The position numbers were made by a program, and so were the translations under genes. A stretch of DNA of 43,770 nt from Calditrichia bacterium (GTDB taxonomy: Bacteria > Calditrichota > Calditrichia > Calditrichales > J004): contig JALXBH010000234.1 of assembly GCA_026991535.1 (NCBI GenBank), positions 1-43,770 of the forward strand, given 5' to 3'. Each line of letters begins with the position of its first letter. Position 1 is the first letter of the stretch. Positions 1 to 8,841 of the stretch are shown piece after piece. Under the pieces are notes generated by a model. The model worked only from the letters and a program-made list of their open reading frames with translations, had not been told where the DNA came from and did not search any database.

Positions 1-88
1 ACTATTATCAATGTAACTAATAATATTCATCTTCATATCACTATATACATTCAACAAAACAGCCTAAATAAAACAGGAGATATTTACA

Positions 89-745
89 ATGAGTGACGTT
101 CAAGCAGAAGCACCCGTCGTTTCCATGCCGCGTATCAATGAACCGGCACCGCAATTTACCGCAAAAACAACCCATGGTGAGATCAGCCTTTCCGACTATA
201 AAGGTAAGTGGGTGGTTCTTTTTTCCCATCCGGCGGATTTTACCCCGGTATGTACCACCGAATTTATCGCCTTTGCCAAAGCTTTTGACGATTTTCAAAA
301 GCTGAACACACAGGTGATCGGTCTCAGTATAGACTCTATCTATTCCCACATCGCCTGGGTACGCAACATTCAGGATAATTTCGGTATTAAAATTCCCTTT
401 CCGGTCATTGCCGATCTGGATATGAAAGTAGCCCATAAATATGGTATGGTGCATCCCGGCGCATCCGATACCAGTGCCGTGCGCGCCGTTTTCGTCATCG
501 ACCCCGAGCAGAAACTGCGGGCCATGATCTACTACCCCCTTTCCAACGGCCGCAGCATTCCCGAAGTTTTACGCATTGTGGAAGCGCTGCAAACTTCCGA
601 TAAGTTCGGCGTGGCCACTCCCGAAGGCTGGCGTAAGGGTGATAAGGTCATCGTGCCTCCTCCCACCAGCCAGCAGGAAGCCGAGAAACGGGTTACCGAA
701 AACTATGATATTACCGATTGGTATTTTTCCAAAAAAGAACTATAG
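89..745 (+). CDS. 1-Cys peroxiredoxin (Prx6/AhpC-TSA family)
   Basis: Thiol peroxidase that reduces H2O2 and organic peroxides in the cytoplasm. The peroxidatic Cys is C55 in the motif PADFTPVCTTEF. It is the only Cys in all 218 residues, so no resolving Cys is present and this is a 1-Cys enzyme that needs an external thiol reductant. The C-terminal extension (residues about 160-218, with GWRKGDKVIVPPP) is typical of the Prx6 group and the length fits. Start ATG 89 follows an AGGAGA Shine-Dalgarno at 75-80. The gene is monocistronic, with its own terminator directly downstream. The short AT-rich region 1-88 should hold the promoter but I see no clear PerR or OxyR box. Family call is secure. 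Confidence 0.95.
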   Translation: MSDVQAEAPVVSMPRINEPAPQFTAKTTHGEISLSDYKGKWVVLFSHPADFTPVCTTEFIAFAKAFDDFQKLNTQVIGLSIDSIYSHIAWVRNIQDNFGIKIPFPVIADLDMKVAHKYGMVHPGASDTSAVRAVFVIDPEQKLRAMIYYPLSNGRSIPEVLRIVEALQTSDKFGVATPEGWRKGDKVIVPPPTSQQEAEKRVTENYDITDWYFSKKEL

Positions 746-764
746 GGGAAATCCGAGAAAAGAG

Positions 765-793
765 AAGCCCGTCGCTATAGGCGGGCTTTTTTT
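765..793 (+). terminator. intrinsic terminator of the peroxiredoxin gene
   Basis: Inverted repeat AAGCCCG (765-771) / CGGGCTT (782-788) runs into seven T residues (787-793), 20 nt after the stop codon. Confidence 0.85.
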
Positions 794-890
794 ATTTCCC
801 TGAAACGGGAATACTGTACCCGTCCTTGCGTTTGCTTTATGAACCATATTCCTGTAAACTCCAGCGCATTATTTTTATGAAGAAAGAACC

Positions 891-2732
891 ATGAAAAGCG
901 AATCATATAAGCGTCCTGTAACCGACTGGCTGCCCACCACCCGCAAGGAAGTGGAAATGCACGGCTGGGATGAACTCGATGTCATCCTCTTTACCGGTGA
1001 CGCCTATGTGGATCACCCTGCTTTTGGTGCCGCCGTGGTGGGACGCATCATCCAAAGTATGGGGCTGCGCATTGCCATTGTGCCCCAACCCAACTGGCGT
1101 GATGATCTGCGGGATTTCAGCAAGCTGGGCCGTCCCCGCCTTTTTTTCGGCGTTACCGCCGGGTGCATGGACTCCATGGTGAACCACTATACGGCCGGGA
1201 AAAGACTGCGCTCCGATGACGCCTACACCCCCGGAGGCATTCACGGCTTCCGCCCCGATTATGCCAGCGTGGCCTATAGTAAAATCCTTAAAAAACTTTT
1301 CCCCGACGTGCCGGTGGTAATGGGCGGTATCGAGGCTTCCCTGCGGCGCGTAACCCACTACGATTACTGGTCGGACAGTCTGCGCCCCTCCATTCTGGCC
1401 CAAAGCGGCGCCGATATGCTGGTTTACGGCATGGGCGAACAACCCCTGCGCGAGCTGCTGCGGCTGTTGCAACGGGGCGTGCCTTTCCAAAGCCTGAAAA
1501 CCATTCCTCAAACGGCCATTATGATCGATGCGGATGAGGATTTGCCCAAAATGAAAAAGTGGGACTCCCTGGAACTGAACAGCCATGAAGAGTGCCTGCG
1601 GGATAAAATAAAGTTCGCCGCCAATTTTAAACCCATCGAACAGGAATCCAATAAATTTCATGCCCGGCGCCTGCATCAAAAGGTGGGGGAAAAACGGGTG
1701 GTCATCAATCCGCCCTTCCCGACAATGACGGAAAAGGAGATCGACGCCTCCTTTGACCTGCCCTACACGCGCATGCCCCACCCCAAATATGCCAAGCGCG
1801 GAACCATCCCGGCCTATGAGATGATCCGTCATTCACTGAATATGCACCGCGGCTGCTTTGGCGGTTGTAGCTTTTGCACCATATCGGCTCATCAGGGCAA
1901 GTTTATCGCCAGCCGTTCAAAGGACTCCATAATAAAAGAGGCGCGGGCCATCACCGCCATGCCCGATTTCAAGGGTTATATCAGCGATCTGGGCGGCCCT
2001 TCGGCCAATATGTACAAGATGAAAGGCAAGGACCTCTCTATTTGCGAACGCTGCGTGGCCCCTTCCTGCATCCACCCCACCATCTGCCACAATCTGGATA
2101 CCAGTCACCGGGCCATGCTGGATATCTATAAAACGGTGGACGCCCTGCCCGGTATAAAAAAGGCTTTTGTCTCCAGCGGCATCCGCTACGACATGCTGGT
2201 CAGCGACGACCCCGCGCAACAAAAAGAGCATGACGCCTATCTGGAACAGCTTATCGCCCGGCATACATCGGGACGGCTAAAGGTGGCTCCGGAGCACACC
2301 TCCGATGATGTGCTGAAGGTGATGCGTAAGCCTTCATTCAAACGCTTTCTGCGTTTTAAGAAAAATTATGAACGGCTGAATAAAAAACAGGGCCTTAACC
2401 AGCCATTGATCCCCTACTTTATCTCCAGCCACCCCGGTTCCACCTTGGAAAGCATGGCCAACCTGGCCTGTGAAACCAAGGAACTGGGATTTCATCTGGA
2501 GCAGGTGCAGGATTTTACGCCCACGCCCATGACCGTGGCCACCGTGATCTATTACAGCGGCGTGCACCCCTACACCCTTAAACCGGTCTATACCGTTACC
2601 ACCCGTGAACAGAAAAAGGCGCAGCACCGCTTTTTTTTCTGGTGGAAAAAAGAGAACCGCACCTGGATAAAAAACACGCTTAGCCGCCTTGGACGCCCGG
2701 ACCTTGCGGAAAGACTGCTTAAAAAGAAATAG
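891..2732 (+). CDS. YgiQ family radical SAM protein
   Basis: Radical S-adenosylmethionine protein of the YgiQ (UPF0313) family. Its substrate is not established. The radical SAM CxxxCxxC motif is C322/C326/C329 in HRGCFGGCSFC and would hold the 4Fe-4S cluster. The N-terminal about 300 residues form the YgiQ N-terminal domain, with GGIEASLRR around residue 145. A second Cys group (CERCVAPSCIHPTICHN) lies around residues 384-400. Length 613 aa matches the family. Start ATG 891 is chosen because the nearby ATG at 877 reaches a stop within a few codons. The ribosome site is weak (AAGAAAG). The gene stands alone between the peroxiredoxin terminator and a sensor kinase. A spaced dyad ACGGG/CCCGT (805-809/819-823) lies upstream, significance unknown. 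Confidence 0.93.
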   Translation: MKSESYKRPVTDWLPTTRKEVEMHGWDELDVILFTGDAYVDHPAFGAAVVGRIIQSMGLRIAIVPQPNWRDDLRDFSKLGRPRLFFGVTAGCMDSMVNHYTAGKRLRSDDAYTPGGIHGFRPDYASVAYSKILKKLFPDVPVVMGGIEASLRRVTHYDYWSDSLRPSILAQSGADMLVYGMGEQPLRELLRLLQRGVPFQSLKTIPQTAIMIDADEDLPKMKKWDSLELNSHEECLRDKIKFAANFKPIEQESNKFHARRLHQKVGEKRVVINPPFPTMTEKEIDASFDLPYTRMPHPKYAKRGTIPAYEMIRHSLNMHRGCFGGCSFCTISAHQGKFIASRSKDSIIKEARAITAMPDFKGYISDLGGPSANMYKMKGKDLSICERCVAPSCIHPTICHNLDTSHRAMLDIYKTVDALPGIKKAFVSSGIRYDMLVSDDPAQQKEHDAYLEQLIARHTSGRLKVAPEHTSDDVLKVMRKPSFKRFLRFKKNYERLNKKQGLNQPLIPYFISSHPGSTLESMANLACETKELGFHLEQVQDFTPTPMTVATVIYYSGVHPYTLKPVYTVTTREQKKAQHRFFFWWKKENRTWIKNTLSRLGRPDLAERLLKKK

Positions 2733-2828
2733 AATAGTTTTTATAGCCGATATGACCCTTTGTTTTAATATTTGTCCCGTTGTGCCGATTGATATAAGAA
2801 AAAAATTCCGCCGCGAACAGCTTAAAAG

Positions 2829-4634
2829 ATGGAACAAGACATAAAACAAAAAATAATCCGCCACCAGCCCTATTATGAGCAGAACAATCTGGCGGCCTCC
2901 CTTTCACAGATTATTCTGTTTCTCAGCCTTTATCTTATTCCCGCCGACGGTCGTGAACATGCCGCTGCATCCCTCGCGGCCCTGTTAACCATAAGTACAC
3001 TCACCGCTTTGAAAATTCTATTGATTTTTGTCGGCGGACAAAACAGGATCAGTAAAATCTCCGCGGCCGTTTTAATAAACCTGACGGCTCTGTTCTGGTC
3101 AACCATCTATGTACTGGAATTGCTGGCCGAGCCCAACCTCAGCCATCATGCCATCTATCTTTTAATCCTGATCATCGGCATAGCGGGTTCCGGGGTCTTT
3201 TCACTATACAAGCGCAAGGCGCTTACCATCTCTTTTCTTGTCAACCTGGAGCTCACCTCCATTGTTTACACCCTATTCCTGCTTAAGGAAATACCCGGCG
3301 CCATCATTACCGGACTTTCCGTCTCTTTTCTGTTTAACCTCTATTTTATGAATGTACATAATAAAAGCTGGCAACGCTTTATAAAGGAAAGGGAGAAGCG
3401 CGAACAACTGACCGCTCAACTGGAACAGGACAAAAAACAACTTGAACAGCTCAACCGCAATCTGGATGAGGCCCTGGAGGCGGCAAAAAGATTCAACCGC
3501 CTAAAAGATGAATTCGTGGCGACCGTCAGCCATGAAATACGCACCCCCATGAACGGCATCATCGGTATGAGCGCCCTTCTGGAGGAGAGCTCCCTTGATG
3601 AAGAACAGAAGGAGTACACCGGAATAATCCGCAACTCCGCCGATACCCTGCTTACCATCATCAATGATATCCTGGATTTTTCAAAAATCGAGGCCGGAAA
3701 GGTGGTTTTTGAGGTAGTATCCTTTAACCTGCGGGCATTGTGCACAGAGCTGCTGACACTGTTCAAAGACAAGGCCGGCGACAATGGAACTTCTCTGGAA
3801 CTGACTTATAACGAGGACGTCCCGCCATGTATCAGCGGCGACCCAACCCGTATCCGCCAAATACTGACCAATCTGCTCGGCAATGCCATAAAATTTACAC
3901 AAAACGGCCGGGTACGGCTGGAAGTCGCCAGGGGAAAAAGCGGTGAAATTCGTTTGAGCGTTTCCGATACCGGCGTGGGCATACCTCCGGAAAAACTGAA
4001 AGAGATTTTCAAGGAATTCACCCAGGCCGACGCCTCAACCACCCGGCAATATGGCGGAACGGGACTGGGACTGGCCATTACCCAGAAACTGATCACCCTG
4101 ATGGGCGGAAAAATCGAAGTACGCAGCCAACCCGGAAAAGGCTCCTCTTTTACGGTGATCCTGCCACTGGAAGAGTGCGCCTCCGGGGAGGTGCACAACG
4201 GAAACAGCCACGTTGGCAAGGCCAATAATGACCTGGACTGGAGCGGCAGGAAGATTCTGCTGGTTGATGACAACAAGATCAACCTAAGGGTAGCGGAAAA
4301 AATATTAGACCGCCATGGAGCGCGGATTACAATTGCCCGGACCGGACAGGAAGCCCTGCAGAAAGCCGGAGAGACGACCTTTGATTGTATTTTAATGGAT
4401 ATTGAAATGCCAGGACTAAACGGTGTGGAAACCACCCGGGCCTTACGCGGAGAGACCGGTCCCTGCCGGCACACCCCCGTTATTGCCCTTACGGCCAACG
4501 CGCTTAAGGGAGACCGGGAACGCTATCTGAAAGCAGGCATGAACGACTATCTGAGTAAACCGTTAAACAAGGACGCCTTACGAAAGAAAGTAGATTACTG
4601 GCTGCGATGGAAAAAAGAACCTCCCACGAACTGA
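2829..4634 (+). CDS. membrane-bound hybrid histidine kinase with receiver domain
   Basis: Two-component sensor. The N-terminal about 185 residues are a run of about six hydrophobic membrane segments with no clear periplasmic domain. A coiled linker (about 190-225, [15 protein letters not shown]) follows, then HisKA with phospho-acceptor H235 ([11 protein letters not shown]). The HATPase domain carries the N box ([10 protein letters not shown]), G1 (DTGVGIP) and G2 (GGTGLGLAI). The C-terminal receiver has D524 ([10 protein letters not shown]), with conserved acidic residues in LLVDDN and the switch Lys in YLSKPL. No output domain or cognate regulator gene is adjacent, so it is an orphan hybrid kinase. 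Its signal is unknown. It ends 3 nt from the convergent antiporter gene with no obvious terminator between them. Confidence 0.93.
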   Translation: MEQDIKQKIIRHQPYYEQNNLAASLSQIILFLSLYLIPADGREHAAASLAALLTISTLTALKILLIFVGGQNRISKISAAVLINLTALFWSTIYVLELLAEPNLSHHAIYLLILIIGIAGSGVFSLYKRKALTISFLVNLELTSIVYTLFLLKEIPGAIITGLSVSFLFNLYFMNVHNKSWQRFIKEREKREQLTAQLEQDKKQLEQLNRNLDEALEAAKRFNRLKDEFVATVSHEIRTPMNGIIGMSALLEESSLDEEQKEYTGIIRNSADTLLTIINDILDFSKIEAGKVVFEVVSFNLRALCTELLTLFKDKAGDNGTSLELTYNEDVPPCISGDPTRIRQILTNLLGNAIKFTQNGRVRLEVARGKSGEIRLSVSDTGVGIPPEKLKEIFKEFTQADASTTRQYGGTGLGLAITQKLITLMGGKIEVRSQPGKGSSFTVILPLEECASGEVHNGNSHVGKANNDLDWSGRKILLVDDNKINLRVAEKILDRHGARITIARTGQEALQKAGETTFDCILMDIEMPGLNGVETTRALRGETGPCRHTPVIALTANALKGDRERYLKAGMNDYLSKPLNKDALRKKVDYWLRWKKEPPTN

Positions 4635-4637
4635 CCC

Positions 4638-5864
4638 TCACCCTTTAATCTCCCCCGCTCTTTTAAGCGTCATCTTTGCCAACACGGGTCCTATCAACTC
4701 ATGAATGATTGTTGCCCCCATGATAATCCCCAACAAAAGGTCGGAAAAATCGCCAAAAGCCGCTTCCTTGCGTATGGCCAGGGCCAGGCCGATAACAATA
4801 CCCCCCTGAGGGATCAGACCCCAGCCCGTATATTTTTTTACCGGCCTCGACATTTTAGAAATATGCGCCCCCAGCAAGGTACCGCTAAACTTGCCCGCCG
4901 CCCGCAACACGACAAACAGGGCAATAAGCAGCGAGCCCTGCACAAGGGATGAAAAAAGAAGATGCATACCGCTGATGGTAAAAAAGAAAATAAAGATCAA
5001 TTCCTCGGTGTAACGTTGTAATACATCAAAGATGACTTCTTGCTGTGTGTTGTAATTGACAATGATAAATCCAAGCGACATGGTGGAAAGCAGGGGATCA
5101 CCTCCAAGACGGTCGGATGCGCCAAAACAAAGAGCCATCAAACCGAGAATGATAACAATAAACTGCGCCTCATTACTCAATTTAAAAAAGCGCGTCAACC
5201 GGTTAAACAGATAGCCGAATACAAAACCGGTCAATACCGAAATGCCGATTTCCATAAGAAAGGAGGCGCTGACATGCAAAAAGGAGAGCTCTCCGCCGGC
5301 GGTGAGAGACAGGGCCAGGGCACCCGCAATGCTGTAAAGGATCATCCCCATGGCGTCATCAAAAGCAGCCACGCCCATGATGGTATCCGATACCATACCC
5401 CGGGCGTGATATTCATGGGAAACAGCCAGGGTAGCCGAGGGGTCGGTGGGCGCGGCCAGGGAAGCCACCAACATGCTAAAAGGAATCGCCCAGGCCGGAT
5501 TCAGATTGGCGCCCAGGTAACCGTCGAGGAAATGAATGACCGCAAAAAAGCCGGCCAGAACAAAAAGGAAAGCGGTCACGCTTTCAAAAAAAGTGATGTT
5601 TAATATACCCCTGCCCAGTTTTTTTATTTTATCCAGCGAGAGACTGCCCCCTACCTCAAAGGTGATAAAAGCCAGACAGATATTGGTAACCGGTTCGGTA
5701 AGGTCCGGAAAGGATGGCGGAATAATGGTTGATATTTGTGGATTCAGGGCCACACCGGCCAAAATATAACCGGAAGCTTTGGGCAATCCTGTTTTTTCGG
5801 CAATCTTGCCAAACAAAAAACCAACAATAATAATCAAACCGACGATAAAGGTGGTATCCATCAT
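4638..5864 (-). CDS. cation:proton antiporter (CPA superfamily)
   Basis: Integral membrane Na+/H+ or K+/H+ exchanger. The protein is almost entirely hydrophobic, with about 12 predicted membrane helices. The core carries the unwound-helix motif AAPTDPSATLAVSHEY and a paired-acid FDDAMGM motif of the kind used for ion and proton binding. I chose ATG 5864 (protein begins MMDTTFIVG) because a GGAG lies about 11 nt upstream and the first helix starts there. The longer frame from TTG 5924 would add 20 unlikely polar residues. No cytosolic TrkA-N or RCK domain follows, so ligand gating is not evident. Ion specificity cannot be read from sequence. The gene is alone on its strand. Confidence 0.88.
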   Translation of the reverse strand: MMDTTFIVGLIIIVGFLFGKIAEKTGLPKASGYILAGVALNPQISTIIPPSFPDLTEPVTNICLAFITFEVGGSLSLDKIKKLGRGILNITFFESVTAFLFVLAGFFAVIHFLDGYLGANLNPAWAIPFSMLVASLAAPTDPSATLAVSHEYHARGMVSDTIMGVAAFDDAMGMILYSIAGALALSLTAGGELSFLHVSASFLMEIGISVLTGFVFGYLFNRLTRFFKLSNEAQFIVIILGLMALCFGASDRLGGDPLLSTMSLGFIIVNYNTQQEVIFDVLQRYTEELIFIFFFTISGMHLLFSSLVQGSLLIALFVVLRAAGKFSGTLLGAHISKMSRPVKKYTGWGLIPQGGIVIGLALAIRKEAAFGDFSDLLLGIIMGATIIHELIGPVLAKMTLKRAGEIKG

Positions 5865-6037
5865 AATCGAAATAACTCCATGATCAAAAGAGCGCAAGAG
5901 ATAAACAGATGGCCTAAGATACAAAAAATCCCCATGCCATTACGGAAAAACCTAAAAAAGCTGCTTCCTCCTTGCGATTCATACACAGTCCCGGTGGACG
6001 TATAAATTATGGCCCGAAATTTCACGAGGCGCGCGGC
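5865..6037. other. intergenic region upstream of the antiporter
   Basis: No supported gene. On the minus strand a 22-codon reading frame (5914-5982, ATG to TAG) reads MNRKEEAAF and then a hydrophobic stretch ending MAWGFFVS. It could be a tiny membrane or leader peptide ahead of the antiporter, but its ribosome site is weak and there is no second line of evidence, so it is not called. The promoter of the antiporter presumably lies here. Confidence 0.4.
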
Positions 6038-6066
6038 TTGTCTGAAATATATTTTGGATATATATT
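6038..6066 (+). promoter_or_regulatory. sigma70-type promoter of the coiled-coil/OmpA/GTPase operon
   Basis: TTGTCT at 6038-6043 and TATATT at 6061-6066 are separated by exactly 17 bp. The predicted transcript start is near 6073, giving an untranslated leader of about 175 nt before the first gene. A weaker alternative (TTGTCC 6193-6198 with TAAATA 6215-6220) would give a short leader. Confidence 0.55.
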
Positions 6067-6072
6067 AAACCC

Positions 6073-6247
6073 ATTCGAATTAAGACCTGAGACTCTCTAA
6101 AAATGACAGACCCTGTCTTTCTCGGGGAGTTGAAAACTGTTATAGAAACAAAGGGGAATTTTTACTCCCCGAACATAATTGTACGAAGATAATTGTCCCC
6201 CTTTTATATCGTTTTAAATATAGTGATAAGTAAAACCAAGGTGAGCC
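6073..6247 (+). promoter_or_regulatory. structured mRNA leader, possible pseudoknot or switch
   Basis: Four arms are visible. Arm A, TCGGGGAGT (6122-6130), is the perfect complement of arm C, ACTCCCCGA (6164-6172). Arm B, AAAGGGG (6150-6156), is the perfect complement of arm D, CCCCTTT (6198-6204). The order A-B-C-D means both helices together form an H-type pseudoknot. Arm B can instead pair with part of C (GGGGA 6153-6157 with TCCCC 6166-6170), so alternative folds exist. A small hairpin GACAG-acc-CTGTC sits near 6103-6115, and ATAATTGT is directly repeated at 6175-6182 and 6189-6196. No known riboswitch class is recognised. Confidence 0.45.
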
Positions 6248-6601
6248 ATGAGTAACAGCAATGATATATCACAAATCCGGAATCTGATTTTCGGTGAAAC
6301 GATTGATGAAATCAATAGCAAATTCAATCAGATTGAATCCGGTATCGCGGATATAAACGCGCGTATCTCGGCGTTGGAAAAGGAATTGAGCGGTACGCAA
6401 AGCCGCGGAGAAGAGAAGGCGGCCGTTCTGCTTGAGGAAATCAGGGGAACCCGTTCTCAAATGAGTGAACAGCTGAGCACACTTAAAAAGGATTTATTGT
6501 CCAGGATCGAAAAGATGGAGCAAAGCAAAACCAACCGCCAGGCTTTGGCCGCGCTTTTCGACCGGATGGCGGCGGAACTGAAAACCGACGGTAAAAAGTA
6601 G
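6248..6601 (+). CDS. small coiled-coil protein, first gene of the GTPase/OmpA operon
   Basis: I do not recognise a named family. The 117-residue protein is polar and almost wholly helical. Heptad-like spacing is visible across residues about 18-100 (INSKFNQIESGIADINARISALEKEL and on), so it is probably an elongated cytoplasmic coiled coil. It has no signal peptide, membrane segment or Cys. The start ATG has an AGGTGA ribosome site at 6239-6244. It is 8 nt upstream of the OmpA-domain gene, whose own N-terminus is also coiled coil with similar composition. This suggests a partner or scaffold that pairs with the cytosolic part of that protein. Confidence 0.8.
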   Translation: MSNSNDISQIRNLIFGETIDEINSKFNQIESGIADINARISALEKELSGTQSRGEEKAAVLLEEIRGTRSQMSEQLSTLKKDLLSRIEKMEQSKTNRQALAALFDRMAAELKTDGKK

Positions 6602-6609
6602 CCGGGCCG

Positions 6610-8325
6610 ATGAAGGACAATATACCGGATCAGGCGGCCTCCGGGGCCCTGGATAAACTAAAGGAGATTCTGCTACAACAGGAAAAGATGCGGCTTGCCT
6701 CTCTGGAGGAGGAGTTGCGGGAACTCTATGCCCGCTTTGATGATAAGGAGCGGCTGATTGAAACCCTCGACCCCGTCATTGCCGACCTGTTGTATAAAAA
6801 GATCATGGAATCCCGCACACAAATGGCCGAAGCGCTGGCCCCGGTAATGGGTGACGCCTTACGCACCCAGATAAACGAAGCCAAGGATGATATCGCCGAC
6901 GCGCTTTATCCCGTAATCGGTAAAACCGTGCGCAAGTCCGTGGCCGAGGCCATGAAGAACCTGATGCAGGCCATAAACGAACGGATAGACAATCTGGTTA
7001 ACAAAAGTTTTGGCAGACGGAAAAAAATAGATAAGATTACTCTGCTCCGAGAGGTGTTGCCGTTTCATGTTCAGCAGGTTTTTCTTATTCACCGGGAAAC
7101 CGGGCTGTTGCTAAGCCACGCATCAAACAATGTCGACCCCGCGTCTGCTCCCAATGAAGACATGGTCAGCGGCATGCTTACCGCCATCCGGGAGTTTTCC
7201 AAAACCGCTTTTGCCGCGGGGGATCAGAGCCTGCATGAAATCCAGTATGACGATCTGAACATTATCATCGAAGAAGGTAAATATGCTTATCTGGCCTTTG
7301 TGGTTTCCGGCACGCCCGGCAGCGCCTTTAAAGAAGTCATAAAGGATATCGAACATAAAATTCATCTTGCCTACTATAAGGATTTACGGGCTTTTACAGG
7401 AGATACGGAACCGTTTGGCCCCATTCGGGGAACGCTTGAAAGTTTTATCAATGCCGTGCATGAGCCTATGTTCAGGGAGGCCCTGGCCGGACGGGAAAAG
7501 AGAAGCAAGGCCCCGGCATTCATATTATTAGGGTTGATTGCGGCTATCATAGCGGTTGTTATCTTTTTCTTTTGGCCGGATACCGCCGCGCGGGAAGCAC
7601 AACTGAAGAACGTGCTCAACAGCTACCAACAACGGGAAGGTTCCTTTTTTTCCGTGGAAAAGGCGGATAACCGACTGACGCTGCGCGGTCAGGCTTATGC
7701 CGCGGACCGCCGGGAACTGTTACAGGCCCTTGAAGAGGCCGGTTTTGAAGTCAACAGTGAAGCCTTTACCGTCTTGCCCTCTCTGTCGGTCTTGCGGGAA
7801 ACGGTAAAGAGGGTTTCTCGCAACCTTGGCCTCAACCCGCCGATATCACTGATAGCAGATTCCGCACAGCTCTATCTGACGGGTGAAGTCCCCGATGAAC
7901 TGGCGCGGATCAGGGCAGCCCGGCTTTTTGCCGCGCAAAGCGCCCTGCCCCTTATATGGAACGGACTCCGCGTGGCCAATCCGGCGCGGGAAAGACTTAT
8001 CAACAGCCTGAACAGCCAGGCCCTTTACTTTGTTAGCGGAAGCGCGCGGTTAAACAGTGATTCCGAAAAGAGTTTACGCCAGTTGTTAAGTATGGGCAAC
8101 GTAGGAGATATCCGGCGGCTGGTGATTCGCGGATGCGCCGACGCCACGGGAAAACCGGAACTGAATAAAAAACTGGCCCTGCGGCGCGCGCGGGCCGTAC
8201 AGGCTCTTTTTTTAAAAAGCGGATTGGATAGCGCGCGGATAACCCTGCAAACAAAAATATTTAGCAGGGAAGAGCCTTCCGGGCCCTTTCCCTCCAAACG
8301 CCGGGTGGATTTTAAAGCTGAGTAA
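6610..8325 (+). CDS. one-pass membrane protein: coiled coil, longin-like domain, BON-like repeats, OmpA domain
   Basis: 571 residues. Residues 1-135 are coiled coil, with repeated phrases of the form LxPVxxxxL. Residues about 137-280 form an alpha/beta domain with the strand FLIHRETGLLLSHAS, reminiscent of roadblock/longin domains that bind small GTPases; this assignment is tentative. One membrane helix lies at about 302-322. Two BON-like segments follow (about 340-455). The C-terminus (about 470-571) is an OmpA-like peptidoglycan-binding domain, with LVIRGCADATGKPELNKKLALRRARAVQ. The predicted topology is N-terminus in the cytosol and OmpA domain in the periplasm, so the protein could couple a cytosolic GTPase to the cell wall. 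It sits between a coiled-coil gene and a Ras-like GTPase gene, 3 nt before the latter. OmpA and membrane calls are strong; the middle domain is inference. Confidence 0.85.
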   Translation: MKDNIPDQAASGALDKLKEILLQQEKMRLASLEEELRELYARFDDKERLIETLDPVIADLLYKKIMESRTQMAEALAPVMGDALRTQINEAKDDIADALYPVIGKTVRKSVAEAMKNLMQAINERIDNLVNKSFGRRKKIDKITLLREVLPFHVQQVFLIHRETGLLLSHASNNVDPASAPNEDMVSGMLTAIREFSKTAFAAGDQSLHEIQYDDLNIIIEEGKYAYLAFVVSGTPGSAFKEVIKDIEHKIHLAYYKDLRAFTGDTEPFGPIRGTLESFINAVHEPMFREALAGREKRSKAPAFILLGLIAAIIAVVIFFFWPDTAAREAQLKNVLNSYQQREGSFFSVEKADNRLTLRGQAYAADRRELLQALEEAGFEVNSEAFTVLPSLSVLRETVKRVSRNLGLNPPISLIADSAQLYLTGEVPDELARIRAARLFAAQSALPLIWNGLRVANPARERLINSLNSQALYFVSGSARLNSDSEKSLRQLLSMGNVGDIRRLVIRGCADATGKPELNKKLALRRARAVQALFLKSGLDSARITLQTKIFSREEPSGPFPSKRRVDFKAE

Positions 8326-8328
8326 ACT

Positions 8329-8841
8329 ATGTCCCCGATAAAGAAGAAAATATGTCTTTTGGGCGATGTGGGCGTGGGTAAAACCAGTCTGATTCGCCGC
8401 TATGTGGAAAACATTTTTGATGACAGTTACCTGACCACCATAGGTGTAAAGGTATCGCAAAAAACGATCTCTCCGAAGGAGGGAAAGGATGTATTACTGA
8501 TGATTTGGGATGTGGAAGGCTTTAACAAGCCCGGTACGGTTTCGCCGAATTACTTTATTGGAGCGGCGGGCGCCATGGTTGTATGCGACCTTTCCCGGGG
8601 GGAAAGTATAGAGAATCTAAAAGACGTTATCCGAGACTTTCGCCGCATCAACACACAGGCCGGGCTTGTACTGGCAGGCAACAAGGCCGATCTTGTCGGC
8701 TCCACCCATCCCGGCCGTCTTCTCTTTCGTGAAACGGCCCGCTCACTGGAACTCCCCTTTTTTGAAACCAGCGCCCTTAACGGCCAAAATGTAGCGGCTT
8801 GTTTTGAAACCCTTAGCCGGAAACTTATCGAGCCCTCATGA
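8329..8841 (+). CDS. Ras/Rab-like small GTPase lacking the catalytic Gln
   Basis: 170-residue single-domain P-loop GTPase. G1 is GDVGVGKTS (12-20), the switch I Thr lies in TTIG (about 36-39), G3 is WDVEG (60-64), G4 is NKAD (118-121) and G5 is TSAL (147-150). The residue after DxxG, Gln61 in Ras, is Phe65 here, so intrinsic hydrolysis should be slow and a GAP would be needed. There is no C-terminal lipidation motif. The gene follows the OmpA/longin-like protein by 3 nt. Its last codons overlap the start of the sigma54 activator (8838-8841), so the two are translationally coupled. It is probably a bacterial MglA/Rup-type polarity or signalling switch; the process controlled is unknown. Confidence 0.9.
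   Translation: MSPIKKKICLLGDVGVGKTSLIRRYVENIFDDSYLTTIGVKVSQKTISPKEGKDVLLMIWDVEGFNKPGTVSPNYFIGAAGAMVVCDLSRGESIENLKDVIRDFRRINTQAGLVLAGNKADLVGSTHPGRLLFRETARSLELPFFETSALNGQNVAACFETLSRKLIEPS

Noticed and set aside
903-1832. 309-codon open frame on the minus strand
   Set aside because: Fully antisense to the YgiQ-type gene. The translation is rich in His/Gly/Gln low-sense sequence and has no family features.
5914-5982. 22-codon membrane-like peptide on the minus strand before the antiporter
   Set aside because: The start has only a weak ribosome site and there is no independent support. A purine-rich AAGGAGGAAG lies inside the frame, not before it. Noted in the intergenic entry only.
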